Below are positions 13,123 through 18,162 of a DNA stretch of 18,162 bases, in pieces. This stretch comes from GWA1-54-12 sp964489845. GTDB taxonomy: Bacteria; Patescibacteriota; Minisyncoccia; UBA6257; GWB1-50-10. How positions within the stretch are numbered: the stretch's first letter is position 1; the number at the start of each line of letters is the position of its first letter. The stretch spans positions 1 through 18,162 of the forward strand of contig CAZAZV010000013.1 in NCBI GenBank assembly GCA_964489845.1. Direction: 5' to 3'. The notes beneath the pieces were generated by a model. The model was not told the origin of the DNA. It was given only the letters and a program-made list of their open reading frames with translations, and did no database searches. The position numbers were made by a program, and so were the translations under genes.

Positions 13123-13823
13123 TTACAGAAGCTCCATGGAGCCGAAATGAACAAACAACTTCCCGTTGGTGTCCAAGTTGTTCGTTAATAGAACTTGATA
13201 AGTGAGATCGCTATGCGTAACGTAGAGGCAAATGCAATTGTACAGGATAATAATCGTTGGCGGTGAAATCATACTCATACTCGCTACCATAAATCCTTCG
13301 GCGCATGACCGGTTGGGTCCCCACACCCAAGAGAATGTGCCGCGATTCGCACGGATCACCGCACATGGGGCTTACACGGCAGGAACTGCGGCGACCATAA
13401 CGTTGGAGTCAATCTCTGGCACGACGATGGCCCCCCTTTCCAGTCCCCGACAGTTGCCCGTAAGGTGTAGGTAAAGCGGCACAATCAATCTGTAATTGCG
13501 CAGCAGTTTGCACCACCTATGTCCGAATTCCGTCACATTCCCGATAACGCCGATGCGTACCGCCGAGAGATTCGGGAGCGCCAGCGTATTCCGACAATCT
13601 CCACGAGGACGCTTGGCCGCCGTGAAGTTACGGCGAACTTGGTTGGTGTCTCCATTAGATGACTTGCGTTTTCATTTCCAAGTGTTATGGTACAAAGATG
13701 GCTACACCGCTAACGTAACGACTGGCGACTAGAAGCTCCTTTCCCAGAATTCCCCGGGTATTGTTGCAGTTACGTCATTCATCGCGAATACTTCGATCCA
13801 TTCTTACTGCCTGCCTCAAACTA
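13123..13823. other. 700-bp stretch without a supported gene
   Basis: Open frames of up to 80 codons exist on both strands, but none has a ribosome site, a promoter at a sensible distance or a convincing protein composition. A 47-codon frame at 13519-13662 reads most like protein (acidic/basic mix, MSEFRHIPDNADAYRREIRE...) and is the best candidate for a small gene, at low confidence. A weak promoter-like pair, TTGCAG-17-AATACT, lies at about 13764-13792 before the next gene. Confidence 0.4.
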
Positions 13824-14246
13824 ATGTCTAACGAACAAGCAAATACAACAACGCCAGACCCCGATAAACCTGGGCACGATATTCTCATTGTAGAGGGTGA
13901 CAATTGCCTGCGTGCTTCAGAAGACTATCGAGGAAGGGGACGCTATGGTTATGGCGGAAGTCTCGATAATGTCACGAAACCAACCGAACAAGAATTGTAC
14001 CAGATGTTCGATGAAGAGCGTGAGCTGCGAAAGAAGTTGAGAGCTATTTCTTTTCAGGGCAAGAGAACGCTCCAAGAAATCGGCAAGATATTCCGCGAAA
14101 ACAGCCACGGTGCCGACCTCCTCGAATGGGCACGGATCCACCGGAGGAACAGGATGGCAATGATGAAACTTAGTCAAGATATCATGATAGTTCCGCAGAC
14201 GCAGTTCTTGCTCAAGATAGCTGATTTCCTGAAAAAGGAGGAGTGA
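13824..14246 (+). CDS. Unknown 140-aa protein in element B
   Basis: I do not recognise it. ATG 13824 (MSNEQANTTT) is the most natural start; no Shine-Dalgarno is visible. An open frame continues 21 codons upstream, but its residues look non-coding. The N-terminal third is Thr/Asp/Pro-rich, then Gly/Arg/Tyr-rich (RGRGRYGYGGSLDNV). The C-terminal two thirds are strongly helical and charged (PTEQELYQMFDEERELRKKLRAISFQGKRTLQEIGKIFRE ... HRRNRMAMMKLSQDIMI ... FLLKIADFLKKEE). No signal peptide or membrane helix, so probably cytoplasmic. It ends 85 nt before the terminator that serves the convergent gene. The R-G-Y stretch could bind nucleic acid, but this is speculation. Confidence 0.5.
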   Translation: MSNEQANTTTPDPDKPGHDILIVEGDNCLRASEDYRGRGRYGYGGSLDNVTKPTEQELYQMFDEERELRKKLRAISFQGKRTLQEIGKIFRENSHGADLLEWARIHRRNRMAMMKLSQDIMIVPQTQFLLKIADFLKKEE

Positions 14247-14330
14247 GGTCGACCTCGGCGGAACTGCATCCACGGGGGTGATCCAGGGCTATTTGGAGAA
14301 CCGACCACCGGGATCGAGCGGTATCCTCCA

Positions 14331-14359
14331 AAAGAAAAGCCCTCACAAAAGTGAGGGCT
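14331..14359 (-). terminator. Terminator of the 251-aa gene
   Basis: A perfect 9-bp stem AGCCCTCAC/GTGAGGGCT with an AAAA loop. On the minus strand it is followed by TTTTCTTTT. On the plus strand no T-run follows, so the convergent gene may lack its own strong terminator. Confidence 0.85.
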
Positions 14360-14377
14360 CGCCCAGTAGCCTTGGGT

Positions 14378-15133
14378 TTACAAAGCGAAGTGGTGCGTCA
14401 GATACACCAGCTTAGAATTGCAGATTTCGCGAGGGTGGGAGTACAGCGCGCGGAATCGGCGGAACCGCCGTTTGTGGATTCCAGCCAGCCACCACAAGTA
14501 CACCGGCTCGTGGCAGTGAGCAACCGAGGATGTCAGAATCGGCATGAACGCAGGTGGGATTGACCGCACGGTCATGATAACCATCATGAACCAGAGGGTT
14601 TCGACAGCTGTGGCGATTCTCATCCGTTTACCGTTTTTGACACCTTCAAAGACGTCCTCAACTCCACTCGGTATCTTGGGACTCTCACGTGCGGAACAGG
14701 CGTGCACCGGTGGTTCCTGGAAGACGTACCAGCCGGGGAGCACATTCTCGTTGAACGTGAAGGTGTCGTGATCTATGGATGGGTACACGTGCCAGCCGGG
14801 CCGATTTCGTTCCGGGAGCCGCTCGTGCCACTCACGCGAGTAGACATCCCACGGCCAAGGATCCTTTCGTGCGATGAGACGACTCTCTGCGCAGAGTTTC
14901 CTGAGACCGTTGAAGTTCAATGGTTCTGGCGGTCCCGGAATGAGTGTAAGCTCGTTCTCACTGCACCAATACACCAGCCAGTCATCTGGTACTTGATCTT
15001 CCGCGTATTGAATGCCTCGTTTCTGCAAGTCCGAGGGTGCGACGAAGAAGTCAAGCGTCCGCCAACCACGTGCTCCTTGCTGGAGTTCCTGACGGATAGA
15101 GCGGTACTTCGTTCTGATCTTTGGATCGTTCAT
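14378..15133 (-). CDS. Unknown 251-aa Trp/Pro-rich protein in element B
   Basis: Not recognised. ATG 15133 is preceded by GGAGAGGAGG, 6 nt upstream. The protein is rich in Trp, Pro and Arg with aromatic patches (DDWLVYWCSENELTLIPGPPEP, RKDPWPWDVYSREWHERLPERNRPGWHVYPS, NVLPGWYVFQEPP). A mildly hydrophobic stretch at about 175-205 is too polar for a sure membrane helix. The C-terminus is basic (GIHKRRFRRFRALYSHP). Its promoter lies about 150 nt upstream (15292-15320), giving a long leader, and its terminator is at 14331-14359, so it is a self-contained monocistronic unit. Nothing indicates secretion. Function unknown. Confidence 0.55.
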   Translation of the reverse strand: MNDPKIRTKYRSIRQELQQGARGWRTLDFFVAPSDLQKRGIQYAEDQVPDDWLVYWCSENELTLIPGPPEPLNFNGLRKLCAESRLIARKDPWPWDVYSREWHERLPERNRPGWHVYPSIDHDTFTFNENVLPGWYVFQEPPVHACSARESPKIPSGVEDVFEGVKNGKRMRIATAVETLWFMMVIMTVRSIPPAFMPILTSSVAHCHEPVYLWWLAGIHKRRFRRFRALYSHPREICNSKLVYLTHHFAL

Positions 15134-15291
15134 GGGTAACCTCCTCTCCCGCCAACCGCGGTTCCGAGAAAAGAGCCAGGCACAAAGCTACGCCTTCTCC
15201 TGACGCCCTAAGTGAGACAGCAGGAGAGGAGGAAAGGAGAACAGAAGCTGGCAGGAAAGGAGGTTACTACACTTATTATTGAGCTGTCGGT

Positions 15292-15320
15292 ACACTACCA
15301 CAAGCCAATGAACCTGTCAA
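15292..15320 (-). promoter_or_regulatory. Promoter of the 251-aa gene
   Basis: Minus strand: consensus TTGACA (15320-15315), 17-nt spacer, TAGTGT (15297-15292) preceded by TGG (extended -10). Expected start about 15285, leaving a leader of about 150 nt whose content (15134-15285) shows no clear riboswitch or gene. Confidence 0.6.
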
Positions 15321-15411
15321 GTTCCCGCAGACGTCGTTTGTTGTGTATAGTTATACCTTTCGTTATCTTTCTTTCGTCCTCCCCCTACGCTACCCTTGAG
15401 GCATACGGTGC

Positions 15412-15501
15412 ATCGCCGGTCTCCAACCGGTGACGGCAGAACATTACGATCGTGTCGAAGATGGTCTGTAAGGTTCGAGGTCTGGCTCGATACGGGCCAC
15501 A
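15412..15501. repeat. Right end of long element B
   Basis: Ungapped homologue of 12889-12978, ending in the same ACGGGCCACA. It has a CCGGT/ACCGG hairpin near its start (about 15417-15429). It is followed directly by the short element at 15502. Confidence 0.75.
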
Positions 15502-15677
15502 ACAAAAAGAGAGCAGGGATATGAATGCCACTGCCCTCTTTTTGCTATGTACGGAATTATAGGACCCGAACCCCGCGCACCCCGTGTCGGAAAGGTTGTA
15601 TGGAAAACCGAGGGTTTTCAAAGTCGGGGGTCGGGGTGCGCGGTGTGTTTGTGTGAGTAGTCCTGTATCGCCCACAA
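15502..15677. repeat. Short gene-less element 2 with a long cruciform
   Basis: Same order of parts as 10207-10392. A terminator hairpin comes first (AAAAAGAG.GCAG / CTGC.CTCTTTTT, 15504-15543), then ACGGAATTATAGGACCCGAAC, comparable to ACGGATTCTACAGGATTCGAAC... at 10253. A palindrome follows with perfect 12-bp arms CCGCGCACCCCG (15573-15584) and CGGGGTGCGCGG (15632-15643) enclosing a smaller hairpin GAAAACC/GGTTTTC (15603-15619). It closes with GAGTAGT and the tRNA-Val end copy. The internal palindrome differs in sequence from that of element 1 although the ends agree. Confidence 0.65.
15659..15677 (+). repeat. Right 19-bp direct repeat of the tRNA-Val 3' end (att-like)
   Basis: Identical over 19 bp to 10189-10207. 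It is directly followed by a terminator at 15682-15707, the context expected after a tRNA gene, so this is probably where the tRNA-Val 3' flank stood before insertion. Confidence 0.85.
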
Positions 15678-15681
15678 ACAC

Positions 15682-15707
15682 AAAACCGCTCAAGAAAGCG
15701 GTTTTTT
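15682..15707 (+). terminator. Terminator, probably ancestral to tRNA-Val
   Basis: AAAACCGCT / AGCGGTTTT, a 9-bp stem with a 6-nt loop CAAGAA, ending in T6 (15702-15707). It lies 5 nt after the right-hand tRNA-Val end copy. Confidence 0.85.
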
Positions 15708-15718
15708 ATTACGAAACA

Positions 15719-15747
15719 TTGCGCACACGCCGGTTTTGTTGTATACG
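15719..15747 (+). promoter_or_regulatory. Promoter of the large membrane protein gene
   Basis: TTGCGC (15719-15724), 17-nt spacer, TATACG (15742-15747). Expected start about 15754, one base before the ATG at 15755. The GAGG at 15747-15750 would then lie upstream of the transcript, so either initiation is leaderless or the promoter call is wrong and GAGG is the ribosome site. Confidence 0.45.
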
Positions 15748-15754
15748 AGGATAT

Positions 15755-17320
15755 ATGGTATCGAAAGCCGTTCAGGACTTTGTTCTGAAATACGCGAAGT
15801 ATGTCGAGGTGTGCAAGCTCGAAGAAGACGTTGCTGCGGGCAAACTCCACGTGGATGAGATTGCTTCGAAGCTCGCGGAGTTCTACGAGCGGGTGAGGGG
15901 CATCGTCGACTATCACGAAGCTCACGTGCTCCACAAAAGCATCATCGAGCGGATACTCCGCCGCCGTTTGTTTTTCAAGCACTTCAACAAAGAATTCTCC
16001 GAGCCGTTGATAAAAGAACTCATTCGCGCCGGCAACCTGCCGAACGACTCGGTTCCGGAGCACAAAGTCGCCGCAGTGCAGGTGATCATTAATAACCTCA
16101 TCTATCTCCTGAACGAAGGCGCGTCGAAGGACAAACAACGCAAAGAAGAACTCTCCGACTGGCTCACGAGAATGTTCGTCTCGAAGATCGAGGAAGAGCT
16201 CTTCCCGGCGCCAGCGAAACTGTTCCTTGCCGAAATGATGTACCGCACCATCCGGGAGCACCTCACGCTGAAAAACGCAGGCCCGGAGGGCAACAACATC
16301 GACGCGCCGCTCTTCTTGGCGGCGGAACGGGCGCTCTTCCGTCTGGACAAAGACCAGCTCCGGTACGCGCTTCTGAAGTTCACGTACCCCCACTGGGGGA
16401 ACATGGACGAAGCGGAACTCCGGGAAGCGGCGGCGGGGCTCAATGGATTAAAGAACGGCATTGAGGCGCTCTTGAATCATCCGTACGGGGAAGAGTTGTT
16501 CAAATTGTGCGGCAGAGAAAAAATCGTCTTCCAGCTCATCGGGGATATGGTATTCAACAACATGCCGCTCGCGCAGGATTTCGATGCACAGCTGAAAACT
16601 GTCTACGAGAAGCGGTACCAGCATGTGGCGACACAACTGAAGAAGCTCGCCATCTTCAGCGTCATTTCGTTCTTTGTTTCGAAGATGCTCGTCGCATTTG
16701 CAGTCGAGATTCCGATCGATACCTCGCTGTATCATCACATCTCCCTCATCACCATGGCGTTTAACATCGTTTTCCCGCCGCTCCTGATGTTCGCCATCGT
16801 AATGTTCATACGGCTTCCCTCGACGGAGAACTTCAAAGTGGTGGCGGAGGAAGTAAGGCGGGTGGTGAGCGCCGAGAGCGAGAAGTCGTATGTTGTCACC
16901 ATCCCTCCGAAACGGAAACTGGCGATTACCGCCCTCATCTACCTCGTATATACGGCACTGATGTTCGTCGTTCCGTACTACCTCGTGAGATTGCTCCTGT
17001 ATCTCGAGTTCAGCATCGCGAGCATCGTGATATTTTTCTTCTTCACGTCCATGGTCATCGCGACGGGCGTAAAAATCAAAAACCGGACGAAAGAAATGAG
17101 CTTGTTGAAAGAAAACGTGAATGTCTTCGCGTTCCTGGGAGACATTATCGCCGCTCCGTTCGTGGCGGCGGGGAAATTCGTTATCGACGGACTCGCGAGG
17201 TTCAATATATTGGTCATTGCGCTCAACCTTCTCATAGAAGCGCCACTCCAGTTCTTCGTCGAATTTTTGGAGAACTTCCGGGCATTCATCAAGTCGAAGA
17301 AGGAGGAAGTAACTGACTAG
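15755..17320 (+). CDS. Large multi-span membrane protein of unknown function
   Basis: 521 aa. About 290 N-terminal residues form a soluble, helix-rich, charged domain without a signal peptide (KLEEDVAAGKLHVDEIASKLAEFYERV ... LHKSIIERILRRRLFFKHF). Predicted membrane helices follow at about 298-318, 330-353, 389-413, 417-439 and 483-505, with a weaker hydrophobic stretch at 456-473. The loop between helices 2 and 3 (about 354-388, containing PSTENFKVVAEEVRRVVSAE) is charged and probably cytoplasmic. The C-terminus is basic (KSKKEE). ATG 15755 is chosen because the frame upstream runs through the island boundary repeat. uppS begins 7 nt after the stop, so they form one operon. I recognise no family; a role in envelope biogenesis is a guess from the uppS linkage. 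Confidence 0.75.
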   Translation: MVSKAVQDFVLKYAKYVEVCKLEEDVAAGKLHVDEIASKLAEFYERVRGIVDYHEAHVLHKSIIERILRRRLFFKHFNKEFSEPLIKELIRAGNLPNDSVPEHKVAAVQVIINNLIYLLNEGASKDKQRKEELSDWLTRMFVSKIEEELFPAPAKLFLAEMMYRTIREHLTLKNAGPEGNNIDAPLFLAAERALFRLDKDQLRYALLKFTYPHWGNMDEAELREAAAGLNGLKNGIEALLNHPYGEELFKLCGREKIVFQLIGDMVFNNMPLAQDFDAQLKTVYEKRYQHVATQLKKLAIFSVISFFVSKMLVAFAVEIPIDTSLYHHISLITMAFNIVFPPLLMFAIVMFIRLPSTENFKVVAEEVRRVVSAESEKSYVVTIPPKRKLAITALIYLVYTALMFVVPYYLVRLLLYLEFSIASIVIFFFFTSMVIATGVKIKNRTKEMSLLKENVNVFAFLGDIIAAPFVAAGKFVIDGLARFNILVIALNLLIEAPLQFFVEFLENFRAFIKSKKEEVTD

Positions 17321-17327
17321 GGAACCG

Positions 17328-18035
17328 ATGGATAATCCGTTGCGTCACGTGGTGTTAGTCCCCGACGGCAACCGTCGGTGGGCAAGGGCCCGGCACCTGC
17401 CGCCGCAACTCGGCCACCGCGAGGGGGCGAAAGCGGCAGTAAAAATTCTGCAGACCGCCCTGAAACTCGACATTCCCTGCGTGACGCTCTGGGGCGCTTC
17501 GGTCAGCAATCTCACGGAGCGGACGAAACCGGAGGTCGCATTTCTGTACCGTGTATTCGGAGTGTATTTTCGGAAACTGCTCAAGGAGAAAACAATATAC
17601 GACGAAAAAGTGAGAGTGAACGTGTTGGGTCGCTGGGAAGAGTTTTTCCCCGAGCAGCTCCGTGCGGCGGTGCGGCAGCTTATTGAGGCGACCAAAACGC
17701 ACGATGAGCATCAACTGACATTTCTCTTGGGATACGACGGTCGCGACGAGATGCTCGCGGCGGTCCGGAGTATTGCCGAGGAATACCGCGAGGGAAAAAT
17801 TTCGGCGGTCACCGCCGATGTGCTGAAACGTTATCTCTTGACGCGCGACCTGCCGCCGGTGGATTTGGTAATTCGCACGGGCGGCGAGCCGCACTGGTCT
17901 GCGGGACTCCTCATGTGGGACGTGGCGGAAGCGCGCCTGCATTTCACGAAAACGCTCTGGCCCGACTTTGCTCCTGAAGAGTTTCAACGTATCATAGGTG
18001 AGTACCACGAAACCAAGCGCCGGTTCGGCGCGTAG
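17328..18035 (+). CDS. uppS: Isoprenyl transferase (undecaprenyl diphosphate synthase family)
   Basis: 235 aa, normal length for cis-prenyltransferases, which add isopentenyl diphosphate units to make the C55 lipid carrier of cell-wall and surface-glycan synthesis at the inner membrane face. Motifs: VPDGNRRWAR with catalytic Asp13; QLGHREGAKA (His30); LWGASVSNLTERTKPEV (Asn61, Arg65) for ENWxRP; FLLGYDGRDEM for the usual NYGGR.E; and DLVIRTGGEPHWSAGLLMWDVAEARLHFTKTLWPDF near the C-terminus. Compared with E. coli RTGGEHRISNF, the second substrate-binding Arg (Arg200) is His189 here, while Arg183 and Ser191 are kept. AGGGA lies 4 nt before the ATG. tRNA-Ala follows directly after the stop. Confidence 0.9.
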   Translation: MDNPLRHVVLVPDGNRRWARARHLPPQLGHREGAKAAVKILQTALKLDIPCVTLWGASVSNLTERTKPEVAFLYRVFGVYFRKLLKEKTIYDEKVRVNVLGRWEEFFPEQLRAAVRQLIEATKTHDEHQLTFLLGYDGRDEMLAAVRSIAEEYREGKISAVTADVLKRYLLTRDLPPVDLVIRTGGEPHWSAGLLMWDVAEARLHFTKTLWPDFAPEEFQRIIGEYHETKRRFGA

Positions 18036-18036
18036 C

Positions 18037-18113
18037 GGGCCCATAGCTCAGTTGGCTAGAGCGCATGCATGGCATGCATGAGGTCGCGGGTTCGAATCCC
18101 GCTGGGTCCACCA
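18037..18113 (+). tRNA. tRNA-Ala (anticodon GGC)
   Basis: Acceptor GGGCCCA pairs with TGGGTCC, including the G3-U70 wobble that marks alanine tRNAs. Anticodon stem CATGC/GCATG encloses ATGGCAT, giving GGC. T arm GCGGG-TTCGAAT-CCCGC is canonical. Discriminator A 18110, and CCA is encoded (18111-18113), unlike the tRNA-Leu and tRNA-Val in this window. It starts one base after the uppS stop codon. Confidence 0.95.
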
Positions 18114-18140
18114 TAACGAATTTGAAGAAGAACTGACCTC

Positions 18141-18162
18141 GCCGCGCGCAAAGCGCGCGGCT
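18141..18162 (+). terminator. Terminator hairpin cut by the window edge
   Basis: A perfect 9-bp GC-rich stem GCCGCGCGC/GCGCGGC-type with an AAA loop, followed by a T at the last base. The T-run expected for a terminator would lie outside the window. Confidence 0.6.

Larger units (their letters stand above)
12979..15501. mobile_element. Long cassette-like element B
   Basis: A 2,523-bp unit with the same ends as element A but unrelated cargo: a plus-strand 140-aa gene and a minus-strand 251-aa gene, convergent. Nearly the same total size as A. No recombinase. Confidence 0.6.
10208..15677. mobile_element. 5.47-kb tRNA-Val-integrated accessory island (composite cassette array)
   Basis: The region between the 19-bp direct repeats. 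It contains four juxtaposed elements: short 10207-10392, long 10393-12978, long 12979-15501, short 15502-15677. Each ends in CCACA preceded by a tRNA-3'-end-like sequence and each begins with a terminator-like hairpin. Gene density and GC appear lower than in the flanks (judged by eye), and the minus-strand cargo genes have strong Shine-Dalgarno sites unlike many core genes here. No integrase, transposase or replication gene is visible. Integration at a tRNA 3' end with target duplication is typical of tyrosine-recombinase elements, so mobilisation in trans is inferred. Confidence 0.7.

Noticed and set aside
13123..13359. 78-codon frame on the minus strand, followed by the left-end repeat
   Set aside because: No promoter or ribosome site, and its 3' end lies at the element-end repeat, so it is more likely chance.
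13232..13474. 80-codon frame on the plus strand
   Set aside because: No ribosome site, poor composition, and it overlaps an equally long minus-strand frame; neither looks coding.
14561..14574. Palindrome TGACCG-CA-CGGTCA as an operator
   Set aside because: It lies within the coding region of the 251-aa gene and has no promoter next to it.
15308..15433. Small plus-strand peptide with a signal-like hydrophobic core
   Set aside because: Its 3' part lies inside the conserved element end, which is non-coding in the other copy, and it overlaps the minus-strand promoter. It has no start-proximal ribosome site.
10207..15677. CRISPR array
   Set aside because: Repeats are few, long, irregularly spaced by kilobases and linked to tRNA ends; there are no regular spacers or cas genes.
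15584..15754. 57-codon N-terminal extension of the large membrane protein
   Set aside because: It would read through the island's boundary palindrome, the tRNA-end repeat and a terminator. ATG 15755 has its own promoter or ribosome site.

Overview
The window looks like a piece of a Patescibacteria (CPR, probably Parcubacteria-type) chromosome of moderately high GC. This is inference from three things. A shortened metallo-beta-lactamase-fold protein without metal ligands sits upstream of gyrA. Three small two-helix T4SS-type pilins sit in tandem downstream of it. Genes are tightly packed, often overlapping, and several have a promoter so close to the start codon that the mRNA should have almost no leader.

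Left block (1-7261). A secreted Ser/Thr/Tyr-rich lipoprotein on the minus strand is divergent from a plus-strand operon: degenerate MBL protein, single-span membrane protein, gyrA, membrane-anchored solute-binding protein, pilin, pilin. A third pilin follows with its own candidate promoter, and a strong terminator closes the block. A perfect palindrome (two 11-bp arms around one G) and a perfect DnaA box lie between the divergent promoters.

Middle block (7260-10243). A minus-strand pair encodes an SPFH/Band-7 protein, with a tandemly duplicated segment inserted in it, and a single-span membrane protein. Divergent from it is a tRNA-Leu(UAG), undecaprenol/diacylglycerol-kinase-like gene, tRNA-Val(GAC) transcription unit.

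Island (10208-15677). Immediately after tRNA-Val is an accessory island bounded by a perfect 19-bp direct repeat of the tRNA-Val 3' end (10189-10207 and 15659-15677). Inside are two ~2.5 kb elements in direct tandem (10393-12978 and 12979-15501). They share homologous left ends (~150 bp) and right ends (~90 bp) but carry unrelated cargo. Two short gene-less palindromic elements (10207-10392 and 15502-15677) flank them. All junctions end in CCACA, and each left end has a hairpin (terminator-like) followed by an inverted T-arm-like motif. Cargo is a Nudix-motif protein with a divergent small partner, and two proteins I do not recognise. No recombinase is visible, so the set looks like a non-autonomous, tRNA-delimited cassette array. 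It recalls tycheposons or integrons in logic, but neither in visible machinery. This is the most promising candidate for an undescribed system here.

Right block (15682-18162). Core genes resume: a terminator likely to be the ancestral one of tRNA-Val, a large multi-span membrane protein with a near-leaderless promoter, uppS, tRNA-Ala(GGC), and a terminator cut by the window edge. The kinase-like gene and uppS both point to undecaprenyl lipid-carrier metabolism, now separated by the island.
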